DNA of 56,301 nt from CAYVAP01 sp964343195 (GCA_964343195.1 CAYFIR010000030.1:1-56301); one strand, 5' to 3'; counted from the stretch's first letter, positions 47,447-54,871 are shown. Notes: generated from the letters alone by a model not told the origin. Program-made: numbers and translations.

Positions 47447-47860
47447 CTAGGAATTTTCAGGGTCTGGAATGAGGGTAATTCCTACCTTTTTCGCCAGTCT
47501 CCTCAGGCGCTTATCGAGGGTCAGCAGATGGGCTTCATGTTGTTGGGCAAGCGTGAGGTACAGGCAATCATACACGGGGTGGTCCAGTTGGTGGGCCAGG
47601 ACCAGGGCATCCTGCCACAAGTCAGTGGCGGGAGAAATGTGGTCAGGCAGGTCCATCGACCGCTTGGCCAGTTGCTGAATCTGCTGGAGGCTTGCCCCTT
47701 CTATGTGGAAGAACTTCCACGCTGCATTGGTGGCCTCGGCGAGGTACAAATCCGGAACCAGAATTTCCTCAGCCTCTATCAGAGCCTTCCTCACCCACTC
47801 CTTACCAGGAGCAGCGGTGGCAATTGAGATGGCGGCGCTCACATCCAGGACAATTTTCAT
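47447..47860 (-). CDS. PIN-domain toxin (VapC/FitB-like)
   Basis: 137 residues. The PIN fold is seen in the N-terminal MKIVLDVSAAISI (Asp6), VPDLYLAEATNAAWK (conserved Glu), HPVYDCLYLTLAQ (conserved Asp) and LLTLDKRLRRLAKKVG (conserved Asp). VapC-type toxins are Mg2+-dependent ribonucleases that cut tRNA or rRNA. Its start overlaps the antitoxin stop by 4 bases (ATGA type), the usual coupling in type II modules. It is the first gene inside the tRNA-end boundary. Confidence 0.9.
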   Translation of the reverse strand: MKIVLDVSAAISIATAAPGKEWVRKALIEAEEILVPDLYLAEATNAAWKFFHIEGASLQQIQQLAKRSMDLPDHISPATDLWQDALVLAHQLDHPVYDCLYLTLAQQHEAHLLTLDKRLRRLAKKVGITLIPDPENS

Positions 47861-48102
47861 CGGCTATCACGGTCAGACCTGATCCAGGCAGTTACATCGA
47901 TTTGGGCCCATTGGCCCAATGGCTCCTGATTCCATTGCTCCAGGAGGTGGGCCCTGCGCTTGCGGTGATCCACCCCGAGATTCAGGCCTTTGGCCAGGGC
48001 CACGATAGCCTGTTGGCTCAGGCTTCGATGCTCAGCCTGGGCAGCTCGTTTGAGGGCCTGGTATATTTCTTCGGGCAAATCCCTGACTTGTAAGGAAGGC
48101 AT
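47857..48102 (-). CDS. Antitoxin (FitA/VapB-like, ribbon-helix-helix)
   Basis: 81 residues from ATG 48102 (a TTG lies three codons upstream). The N terminus LQVRDLPEEIYQALKRAAQ and HRSLSQQAIVALAKGLN form the ribbon-helix-helix DNA-binding fold; the C-terminal tail (QWNQEPLGQW) should wrap the toxin. It precedes and overlaps the PIN toxin gene. It should repress its own promoter; a palindrome lies at 48120-48140. Confidence 0.88.
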   Translation of the reverse strand: MPSLQVRDLPEEIYQALKRAAQAEHRSLSQQAIVALAKGLNLGVDHRKRRAHLLEQWNQEPLGQWAQIDVTAWIRSDRDSR

Positions 48103-48119
48103 AATGGACAATTATCAAT

Positions 48120-48140
48120 GTGCATGCAATATGCATGTAC
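48120..48140. promoter_or_regulatory. Candidate antitoxin operator palindrome
   Basis: Arms GTGCATGC (48120-48127) and GCATGTAC (48133-48140) flank AATAT, with one mismatch in eight. It begins 18 bases upstream of the antitoxin ATG, where a ribbon-helix-helix repressor would bind. No experimental support; the remaining bases up to 48372 show no gene. Confidence 0.45.
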
Positions 48141-48372
48141 GGAATTTTGTGTCCAAGTGTTGAGGAAACAGCTTGAAATGGATATGTGTTAAAGCCCATG
48201 AAGTATAGACTAAGGATGTAACCCTTCACTGGGTAAGCTATCGAATTTACGGTGCTTTTCGACACCTGGGAAGCCTGTTCCCCTCAAGAGTCCATTCGGC
48301 CTGAATATTCTGGATTTAAACGTGGTGAACAACAGGGAATAGGTCTGGGGTGTCCAGGACAGAGGCCTGCAG

Positions 48373-49332
48373 TTACTGATTACGGTTCAACACACTCATG
48401 ATCAGTTGCTTGACGGTTTCTGCTTCTTCGGGCTTGCTTGAGGCCACCAAGAGGGTCAGGCTGGCCAGTGCCTCATTGTTGATAATGGGGTAGTCAAGCT
48501 TATTGGTCAGTAAATCATTGGCCTTCAAAAAAAGGAGGAAACAGGCAGCTGCAATTCTCTTATTGCCATCTGCGAAGGCATGGTTTTTTACCACCAGGTA
48601 GAGGAGCATGGCGGCCTTTTCTTCCAGGCTGGGATAGAGGTCGGCATCTCCGACTCCCTGGGCTATCTGGTGGATGGCACTGTCAAATCCATGGTCTTTT
48701 TCCACCCCAAAAACTGCCGACTCAAATTCGGACTTCATCTCTTCGATCAACTCCTGGTACTGTGACCTGCTGGGGTAGATGGCAGGCTGCTGAGACAGCC
48801 CCGTGTTGTCTAGCTCCTCATGGTCATAATCATCGAGGAGTTTCAACCCATTGGCATAGGTATCCAGCCATTTGTACCCTTCATCCTGGGAGCGGAGTTC
48901 AATGGCCCTGCCGAGGATCTTCATCCCGGATTTGAGGACCTGTATTTCCTGTTGGGTTTGGGCTAGCCGCTTCTCATTGAGAGCATAGCCTTTTACCAGA
49001 AAATCTTTTAGGCGCTGGGTGGCCCATTGGCGGAATTGAGTACCTCTGATGGATTTTATTCGATAGCCGACTGATATGATCACATCGAGGTTGTAGAATT
49101 TCGTTTTGTACTTTTTGCCATCGGCTGCAGTTGTCAAGGATTCCTTGACAACTGAACTGGGATCCAGTTCTCTCTCTTTAAAGCAGTTGTTGATATGCAG
49201 GCTGATATTTTGCTTGGTTTTACCAAAGAGATCTACCATTTGGGCCTGATTTAGCCAAACGGTATCTCCTTCAAAGTGCACTTCGATTTCGGTTCCTTCT
49301 GTTCCCTGATAGATGTCAATTTGTCCTTTCAT
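48373..49332 (-). CDS. RhuM-family protein fused to a Doc/Fic-type domain
   Basis: 319 residues. The N-terminal half is the RhuM virulence-protein domain (VWLNQAQMVDLFGKTKQNIS, KFYNLDVIISVGYRIKS, FRQWATQRLKDFLVKGY). The C-terminal half is a Fic/Doc fold with HAFADGNKRIAA at 251-262. The NKR form, with no second Arg of the AMPylating HxFx(D/E)GNxRxxR motif, resembles Doc, a kinase of EF-Tu, more than AMPylating Fic. No separate antitoxin gene is adjacent. Genes of this type are common in islands and may act as toxins or phage defence; its role here is open. Confidence 0.88.
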   Translation of the reverse strand: MKGQIDIYQGTEGTEIEVHFEGDTVWLNQAQMVDLFGKTKQNISLHINNCFKERELDPSSVVKESLTTAADGKKYKTKFYNLDVIISVGYRIKSIRGTQFRQWATQRLKDFLVKGYALNEKRLAQTQQEIQVLKSGMKILGRAIELRSQDEGYKWLDTYANGLKLLDDYDHEELDNTGLSQQPAIYPSRSQYQELIEEMKSEFESAVFGVEKDHGFDSAIHQIAQGVGDADLYPSLEEKAAMLLYLVVKNHAFADGNKRIAAACFLLFLKANDLLTNKLDYPIINNEALASLTLLVASSKPEEAETVKQLIMSVLNRNQ

Positions 49333-49591
49333 GGCTTAGGCATTTAGTCAAAACTTTGGGTGAATCCTCCAACGGACGGAACAATACATCAATATAGCAA
49401 TAATTGTCACAATAGCATTAATATAGTGGCTTTTTGTGCTATATTTATTTGCATAACTCTCTCATTTTGAGTATCTTAAGTACAAGTTAAAGGCACCATC
49501 TCTTCTCAAGGTAACCCTTCAAAACAACGATGCATCCCATCGCCCGGGAGAGCTGTGCCCCACAAGTCAAGTTTCATTTAACCTCAAAATC

Positions 49592-50038
49592 ATGAGTAAA
49601 AAAGCGACCAGCCCTGCCCCCGTGCAGGCCCAGCCCCAGCGCAACGGAGCCGTCACCGCCACCCGCCGTGTGGACATCAACGGCGACCTGCCCGACCTTT
49701 CCAAAGCCAGGCCCAAACAGATCAACCTCGCCATGGACTACTGGACCCCGCAGGGCGAAGGCGAATGCAAAACCCTCATCTTCATGCGCGTCCAGGAGCA
49801 GGACCAGATCCCCGACTTCAACGACCCCAACCAACTGGTGGACAAGCCCTGCGCCTACTTCATCGAGCAGACCGCCAATGGCTTCCAGGTGCTGCGCAAT
49901 GCCTCCAGCCGACTGGTCAGCCTGGCCCGCAACTTCCTCGAAGGCGAAATCTACCAGATCACCTTCCTCGGCAAGCGGCCCAACAAGACCAACAGCAACC
50001 AGTCCTGCTACTGGGCCGTGCAGCCGGTGGAAGGGTGA
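49592..50038 (+). CDS. Unknown protein upstream of a RecE-like nuclease
   Basis: 148 residues, not recognised. It starts with a basic, Ala/Gln-rich tail (SKKATSPAPVQAQPQ), then a mixed region with PKQINLAMDYWTPQGEGE, MRVQEQDQIPDFND and IYQITFLGKRPNKTNSN. The beta-rich, compact character and the neighbouring nuclease make a single-strand DNA-binding or annealing partner conceivable, but there is no motif proof. The third-codon positions are markedly C-rich, as in the nuclease gene 150 bp downstream, which suggests shared origin. Preceding 49333-49591 shows no gene. Confidence 0.8.
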   Translation: MSKKATSPAPVQAQPQRNGAVTATRRVDINGDLPDLSKARPKQINLAMDYWTPQGEGECKTLIFMRVQEQDQIPDFNDPNQLVDKPCAYFIEQTANGFQVLRNASSRLVSLARNFLEGEIYQITFLGKRPNKTNSNQSCYWAVQPVEG

Positions 50039-50187
50039 GGGGGAGAGAAAAGGTATGGAGGTATGCAGGTATGGAGTCCAGCTGCATCCTTCAATAGGAT
50101 CTTTTTCCTCTGACAAAAAAAGCCCTGGCCAGCGTGGCAGCGCATAAGGCCAGGGTGATGTATCAAATTAACAATACACAGAAAGTT

Positions 50188-51051
50188 ATGACCATTTCAG
50201 ACGTAAAGCAACTGGCGATCAGCCAGGGGCTACTGACCCTCCCCAGCGGTGACCAGGGCAAGCGCGAACTCAAGCAACTGCGCCAGTTTGGCTTCCACAC
50301 CTACCCGCTGCGGCCCCTTTCCTACAGCTCCCTCAAGGAATTTCGCAAGAGCCCACTCCACTACATCGAGTACGTCACCCAGGAGCGGCGCAGCACCGCT
50401 CCCATGGTTGAAGGCAAAGTCTTCGAAGCCCTGCTCATGGGCCAGCGGATGGAAGACCTCTTTGTCCCCTTCAGCCGGCCCGAACCCGAGCGGGACTTCC
50501 GCACCAAAGCCAACCAGCAAGCCCGCAACGAGGCCCGAGCCGCCGCCCAGGCCAGTGGCCGCGACGCCATCGAAGACCAGGACCTCGACCGGATCCAGCG
50601 CATCGTCGATCAGGCCTGGCGCCACCCCTTCATGCGCCACCTGCGGCGCTACCGCTACCGGCAGCCCGACGAAAAAGTCATCATCGAGAAGCGCACCCGC
50701 CTCAAAGTACTCGGCAAAGCCGACCTCTGCTACCAGCGCAGCCGCATCGGCGTGGACATCAAATTCGTCCACTCCATCGCCGAATTTGAGCAGCACCTCT
50801 TCGGCCGCAGCTACCAATACTGGCTCCAGGCCGCCGTTTACTCCCTCGTTTACGGCTACCGCGAATTCTACTTCTTCGCCACCCAGAGCCAGGGTCACCC
50901 CTTCAGTCAGGCCTTCCACCTCGACTGCGAAACCCTCGCGATCCTCCGCGAATACCTCATCGACCACGTGCTGATGAAGTTCCGCCACCACCTCGCCCGG
51001 GGCTTCTTCAAGTACGCCGAGCAGGTGAAGATCCCCGACTGGATGCGATGA
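50188..51051 (+). CDS. PD-(D/E)XK nuclease of the RecE / exonuclease VIII type
   Basis: 287 residues from ATG 50188 (ATG 50158 and GTG 50134 are in frame upstream). Motifs of the family: LSYSSLKEFRKSPLHYIEY at the N terminus, EGKVFEALLMG, then GKADLC with the metal-binding Asp, GVDIKF (the D-x-K core), and the YQYWLQAAVYSLVYG Q/Y helix motif. Such enzymes resect double-stranded DNA 5' to 3' in phage-type recombination, usually with an annealing protein, for which the upstream gene is a candidate. Codon use is strongly C-ending. No complete prophage surrounds it. Confidence 0.87.
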   Translation: MTISDVKQLAISQGLLTLPSGDQGKRELKQLRQFGFHTYPLRPLSYSSLKEFRKSPLHYIEYVTQERRSTAPMVEGKVFEALLMGQRMEDLFVPFSRPEPERDFRTKANQQARNEARAAAQASGRDAIEDQDLDRIQRIVDQAWRHPFMRHLRRYRYRQPDEKVIIEKRTRLKVLGKADLCYQRSRIGVDIKFVHSIAEFEQHLFGRSYQYWLQAAVYSLVYGYREFYFFATQSQGHPFSQAFHLDCETLAILREYLIDHVLMKFRHHLARGFFKYAEQVKIPDWMR

Positions 51052-51394
51052 GACCGCTACGCTGAGAGAAGCGAGAAGTCAGAAGTCAGAAAAGAAGGAG
51101 ACATCATGTTTTCCATTCTGACTTCTGACAATGCAATGGTCTGACAACACCGTGGTCTGACCTCTTTTCTCCCTTCTTTTGGGCGTGCCCCCCTCCGCCG
51201 CGCCAGCGCGGCTCCGGGGGTCGGCATCTTCCGGGCTCGCCTCACGGCTCGGCCCTTCGCTGCGCTACGGGCTGCTCCCTTCGGTCGCCCCCTCCAGACA
51301 CCTCACGCCGCCCCAAACAGCCGCACACCCGCCGCCTCACAGGCGGCCAACCTGGCTACCTTCATATCCTTCACCCCACATACCTCCGATTCCT
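51052..51394. repeat. Non-coding region with a long hairpin and GC-rich repeat motif
   Basis: A 13-bp perfect inverted repeat, TCAGAAGTCAGAA (51079-51091) with TTCTGACTTCTGA (51116-51128), follows the nuclease gene and could act as its terminator. From 51178 the sequence becomes very GC-rich, with a CCGCGC/GCGCGG hairpin near 51200 and runs such as TCGGCCCTTCGCTGCGCTAC. I recall related GC-rich motifs in mobile regions of Bacteroidota but cannot confirm this here. No gene is supported. Confidence 0.5.
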
Positions 51395-51700
51395 ATGTCA
51401 TTTCCCCTCGGCCAGCTGGTCATGACCAGCACCCTGCACCACTACCAGCAGCGCTACCCCGCGCTAGAGCAATTCTGCCTTGAAAGCCTCGGTCGACACC
51501 AGCGCTGCGACTGGGGCAGCTGCAGCGCCCAGGACCAATACAGCAACCAACTCGCCCTCGAGGGCGACTGCGGCCGCATCCTGAGCGTGTACCCCTTGCC
51601 CATGCACCTCAAAGGCCTAGCCTACCTGCCCGACGACCGGATCTGGATCCTGACCTATCCCGGCCACTCCACCACATTGCTGTTCCCCAGCGAGTACTGA
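51395..51700 (+). CDS. Small conserved protein of a mobile-element family
   Basis: 101 residues from ATG 51395; the frame is open further upstream only because of the GC-rich repeat. The pattern FPLGQLVMT near the start, LGRHQRCDWG in the middle, RILSVYPL, and WILTYPGHSTTLLFPSEY at the end matches a small family I know from plasmids and integrative elements (PLG-n-V-T, RH-n-GDWG, T-LLPEEY). Function is unknown. It supports a mobile origin of this region. An 8-bp GC hairpin follows the stop codon. Confidence 0.75.
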   Translation: MSFPLGQLVMTSTLHHYQQRYPALEQFCLESLGRHQRCDWGSCSAQDQYSNQLALEGDCGRILSVYPLPMHLKGLAYLPDDRIWILTYPGHSTTLLFPSEY

Positions 51701-51706
51701 CCCCGA

Positions 51707-51732
51707 GGGCCGCCCATTGGCGGCCCGGCCCT
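51707..51732 (+). terminator. Weak intrinsic terminator after the small protein
   Basis: GGGCCGCC (51707-51714), loop CATT, GGCGGCCC (51719-51726) gives a perfect 8-bp GC stem seven bases after the stop codon. Only a short CCCTTT tail follows, so termination would be weak or Rho-assisted. Confidence 0.35.
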
Positions 51733-52500
51733 TTCGCCCCACCACCAGCCCGACTGGGCTGAAAGAAAAAGCCGAAACCGGCAGGCAGCCGCTCAAGCGA
51801 CAGGAGGGCTGGCGGAGCGATGGCCGCAGAAGCCACGGGCGGAGCAGGGGGAAGGCCGAGGGGCCACCGCCCGACCGTGCCGAACCCAAAAAGCGAAACC
51901 GGCGAAAGCGAAAAAGAACGCCCTCTGACCGGCCAGGGGTTGGCGCGCCGTCCAGGCCGGGCCCGAAGCGCAGCGGAGGGGCCGCTATGCATGGCCTGGA
52001 CGGCGCAGAAGTGAGCAGGCCCGCGCGCCCCTGGCCAACTTGAGGGCGGGCTTTATTTGCTGGAGGCGGAGAAGCGGATTGGGAGAGGCAGAGGGATGCG
52101 GTGGCCAGGGCCTCCTGCGGAGCCCGGAATAGGGGGCGAAGCCTCCCGCATGGTGGACAGCCCGCGGCTGACCCAGCCCGACGCGGTGGGGAAGCCAAGC
52201 GCAGCGCAGGCTCCCCACGGCGGCAGGGCGGTGGCATAGGGGCTGCCTGGCAGCCCTCATGCAGGGGTGTGAAACACTCCTGCCAGAGAAGCGCTGACGG
52301 GGAGGTGGCTGGTGAGCAGGAGCGCGGCGCAAGGGCTATGGAGGGTTTAGTCCGTAGGACCGAGCGAACAGCGAGCCTCCCGCTATGCGGGATAAACTAC
52401 ATAGCCCGACCCGACCTCTGTGGGAGCGGTGGATTCGTGGAGCTGGAACAGGGGTCGGGATGCGCCATTCTGATCAGTATCCCGATGCCTGGATGAATCT
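51733..52500. other. GC-rich, highly structured non-coding block
   Basis: Open frames occur on both strands but encode Arg/Pro/Gly/Ser-rich low-complexity peptides, and none stands out. Long complementary segments do: GCGCCGTCCAGGCC (51945-51958) pairs perfectly with GGCCTGGACGGCGC (51993-52006), nested inside GGCCAGGGG (51931-51939) with CCCCTGGCC (52028-52036). A further 75-base fold lies at 52333-52407. The block may be structured RNA, a replication or transfer site, or degenerate repeats. Confidence 0.45.
52333..52407. other. 75-nt multi-stem fold of unknown nature
   Basis: Closing stem GGGCTATG (52333-52340) with CATAGCCC (52400-52407), then GTTTA (52345-52349) with TAAAC (52393-52397), then two inner hairpins GTCC-GTA-GGAC (52350-52360) and CCCGC-TAT-GCGGG (52379-52391). 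The size and closed multi-arm form recall a tRNA, but there is no T-loop or anticodon arm in the right place. It may be an RNA element or a repeat of the GC-rich block. Confidence 0.3.
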
Positions 52501-52739
52501 ATGAACCTTACACCTGTTGTCCCCAGCCATACTTTTTCCAGGACTGGGGCTGTTGGAACCGGGGCTGTTGAGGAGTAAGTGATGCTCCCTTCGAAGCTTC
52601 GTGCGTTCCACACTCTTTGTATAGCAGGGATTCTCTTACGCCAAAATACATGGTGTCCGACAAGAGGAACTCCATTTAGGTTTTTGGGGATTTTAGGTAA
52701 GGAGTATTCAGTGTGAAGTTGATGGATGAAGCGGGTCAA

Positions 52740-53165
52740 CTCCACTTTCGCAAATCGCCGTTTTGGGCGGTTTTTTCGGATTTTTGCGAAAAATGCGTTT
52801 TGAGCTAATGTGCTGATTTATAGTGACTTATTGATTTGGGCCGATTTTTCGGCCCATTTTTTTTGTGCCTCCACTTTCGCAAATGCCGGTTTGTCACGAC
52901 TTTCAAATCATTTTTGCGAAAAATGGCCTTTTTGCCGTTTTTGAAAGCGCTGATAATCAGTGGGTTAAAAACCTTCAAAGCTCGTAACAGTCGCAAATCT
53001 CGATTTTACGCAAAAAACTGAACTCATTTGCGAACGTTTGCCGAGGGCTAAGTCCCTGAATATCAAGGAGGGTACCTGATTTTTACCCCCGGGTTTGGGC
53101 AGTTTTGAAATGGAATCGGGAATCAATTTGCGAACGTTTCGAAGGTCGTACCAAAGTTGCAAAAA
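52740..53165 (+). promoter_or_regulatory. AT-rich, repeat-bearing leader-like region upstream of the CRISPR-like array
   Basis: Two imperfect units about 129 bp apart (52740 and 52869) each begin CTCCACTTTCGCAAAT and carry ATTTTTGCGAAAAATG about 35-40 bases later, so TTTCGCAAA and TTTGCGAAA face each other. Further single copies follow: TCGCAAAT at 52991, TTTGCGAACGTTTG at 53027 and TTTGCGAACGTTTC at 53127. No coding frame is credible. Position, AT-richness and direction fit an extended CRISPR leader; the short segment 53166-53234 ending in CTTTGACATTCTGTTC adjoins the first repeat. Confidence 0.5.
52838..52864 (+). terminator. Intrinsic terminator inside the leader-like region
   Basis: GGGCCGA (52838-52844), a TTTT loop and TCGGCCC (52849-52855) are followed by ATTTTTTTT, a complete plus-strand Rho-independent terminator. 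No gene ends just before it; it may end a short RNA or insulate the array from transcription arriving from the left. Confidence 0.7.
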
Positions 53166-53234
53166 AAAGCCCCAATGCCTACATTAGGGACATGGGAGCA
53201 GCGGCTGTTTTTGTAACTCTTTGACATTCTGTTC

Positions 53235-53717
53235 CCTGCGGCTAGCCGCCTGCCCTGCGGGGTATTGAGACAGATACATGTTGAAGCTCTTTCGTTTCTT
53301 CCTTTAGCCTGCGGCTAGCCGCCTGCCCTGCGGGCTATTGAGACACATCTAACCCCGCGAAAGGGGTGCTGGTGGCCAGAGGTCCTGCGGCTAGCCGTCT
53401 GCCCTGCGGGGTATTGAGACGTCTCTGAAGACAGGGTCATATTCTTTTGGAAAGTTCCTGCGGCTAGCCGCCTGCCCTGCGGGGTATTGAGACCAAGCCA
53501 TTTACAGTCACTACTCGAAGGTTAGGAATCCTGCAGCTAGCCGCCTGCCCTGCGGGGTATTGAGACCCATTGGCTTTGATATTTAAAGCCTCTCCTTGTC
53601 TTTTCCTGCGGCTAGCCGCCTGCCCTGCGGGGTATTGAGACCCTAGTAAAACCCTGGGGCTAAATTTGGATACATGCGCTCCTGCGGCTAGCCGCCTGCC
53701 CTGCGGGGTATTGGGGA
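53235..53717 (+). CRISPR. CRISPR-like array, seven 37-bp repeats, no cas genes in the window
   Basis: Repeats start at 53235, 53308, 53384, 53457, 53530, 53605 and 53681. The unit begins CCTGCGGCTAGCCGCC, continues TGCCCTGC and ends GGGGTATTGAGAC. Repeats 1, 4 and 6 are identical; 2, 3 and 5 carry one substitution each, and 7 ends TTGGGGAC. The six spacers are 36, 39, 36, 36, 38 and 39 bp, all different, and less GC-rich than the repeat. The repeat contains the perfect palindrome GCGGCTAGCCGC. The 3' end ATTGAGAC resembles the ATTGAAAC crRNA handle of type III and I-D arrays, so transcription is probably left to right, with decay at the right end. Subtype is not assigned. Confidence 0.75.
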
Positions 53718-53957
53718 CAAGTGGGAGTGGTTAAGGGTATGGAGGTATAAGGTGTATAAGGGTATAAGGCAGTGACGGTCAGACTCATCTGGCCAGTAGC
53801 ACTGGAACTTTGAACTGGCTCCGCCTAACCGCCTGCCCTGCGGGGTATTGGGGACAAGTGGGAGTGGTTAAGGGTATAGAGGTATAAGGTATATAAGGGT
53901 ATAAGGCAGGGACGGTCAGGCTCATCTATCCAGTATTACTGGTACTTTGAACTCCAA
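53681..53957. repeat. Tandem 137-bp duplication at the right end of the array
   Basis: From within the seventh repeat, about 130 bases (GCCTGCCCTGCGGGGTATTG, then GGGACAAGTGGGAGTGG, then runs of GGTATAAGG) recur 137 bp downstream with a few changes, including a damaged eighth repeat (CCGCCTAACCGCCTGCCC, about 53820-53857). Both copies end in ACTTTGAACT-like sequence. The region 53958-54187 has a small AAATCCCGC/GCGGGAAAA hairpin near 53990 and no gene. Confidence 0.7.
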
Positions 53958-54187
53958 ACATCGGACTCTGTTGAGCGCAGCGAAATCCCGCGAATAGCGG
54001 GAAAATTCGAACTGGCGCAGCCGCAGCCAACTTCCTCGCCCCGGCCCCCTCCAAAGGAGGAGAGGGTGACGCTGGCTTTGCCTATGCGAACTAAACCCTT
54101 GTACTGAGAACTGAGATAGGCTTTCACCAGGATGATTGTTTTTGTCTGGTCCACGTTCAGGGGCTGGAAGCTCATCATGAGCCCAAT

Positions 54188-54664
54188 TCACCTATTTGCG
54201 GTTACCAGTTTCCTCAACCACCCCGTCATCAGACAATCCCACTCCTGATAGATCCAGGCATGACCGGCGGTGAGCAACTGGGCATTGATGCAGTTGCCGT
54301 CCTCGGTGATCAGATAAGCCAGGGTGCGGCCGTAGCGGTCGATTTCGTTTTTCTTCTCGGTGATGAGGGAGAGGTTTGTGGATGAAGGGATCAGTTCCTG
54401 GAGGTATTCCCTTGCGGCGTGGCCCCGGTGGAGGAGGTAGGCGGCGGCCAGGTGGTAGGTCCGTTCCTGCCTGAGCAGGCGTCGATTGCGGCGGGTCTCG
54501 GGGGTGTCGATGCCGAGCAGGCGCACTTTGCTGACCTCCTCGCTGGGCCGATGGATCACCTCCACGGTGTCGCCGTCGATGATGCGCTGGACGGAGTAGT
54601 AGTGCCGGATGCGGAGTTTGCGGCGGTGCGGGAGGAAAGGTGTTGGGAATTCGTAATTCGCCAT
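54188..54664 (-). CDS. Staphylococcal nuclease-like (SNase/thermonuclease) protein
   Basis: 158 residues from ATG 54664; the frame runs 38 codons further upstream without meaning. The OB-fold nuclease shows IDGDTVEV, VRLLGIDTPE, a helical Arg-rich stretch with QERTYHLAAAYLL, and EIDRYGRTLAYLI, INAQLLTAGHAW. The metal-binding Asp (GDT), catalytic Arg (VRLLG) and the DRYGR motif are in place. There is no clear signal peptide, unlike secreted thermonucleases, so it may act inside the cell. It lies just right of the CRISPR-like array, convergent to it. An association with the array is not shown. Confidence 0.85.
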   Translation of the reverse strand: MANYEFPTPFLPHRRKLRIRHYYSVQRIIDGDTVEVIHRPSEEVSKVRLLGIDTPETRRNRRLLRQERTYHLAAAYLLHRGHAAREYLQELIPSSTNLSLITEKKNEIDRYGRTLAYLITEDGNCINAQLLTAGHAWIYQEWDCLMTGWLRKLVTANR

Positions 54665-54871
54665 TCGTGATTGGTAAGTGATTGGGAACTCTCTTATTCC
54701 TACTCCAGGTGCAAAGGTCTGTTGATCCAGCTGAGGGCAAAGGCGGGCAACGGGGCGCAAGTTGGGGGCCGGGGTCAACCAACAGGACTGAGATGGGCGT
54801 ATGGTGGGTAGCTGAGGGCAGCATTGGGCTGCTATTGGCTTTCACCCAATCTTTCACCAAACGCCCAGATT

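Noticed and set aside
50230..50991. Antisense 253-codon frame over the RecE-like nuclease, rich in Val/Ala/Glu/Leu
   Set aside because: It is the mirror of a gene with strongly C-ending codons; the sense frame has the full nuclease motif set.
51617..52237. Long minus- and plus-strand open frames (up to 206 codons) in the GC-rich block
   Set aside because: The translations are low-complexity Arg/Pro/Gly/Ser-rich on both strands, have no domain, and overlap the small protein gene and strong hairpins. Long frames are expected by chance at this GC content.
52333..52407. tRNA gene (75 nt, closed by an 8-bp stem)
   Set aside because: No T-loop (TTCRA), no anticodon arm and no 17-nt T-arm before the 3' strand on either strand.
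52383..52745. 120-codon minus-strand open frame left of the leader-like region
   Set aside because: No recognisable domain, and it runs across the end of the structured block; evidence for coding is lacking.
53235..53717. Array as a protein-coding minisatellite
   Set aside because: The period varies from 73 to 76 bp, so no frame is kept, and the interspersed segments are unrelated to each other.
54192..54860. 222-codon minus-strand frame overlapping the SNase-like gene
   Set aside because: It is another frame of the same DNA, rich in Pro/Arg, without motifs, while the SNase frame keeps all catalytic features.
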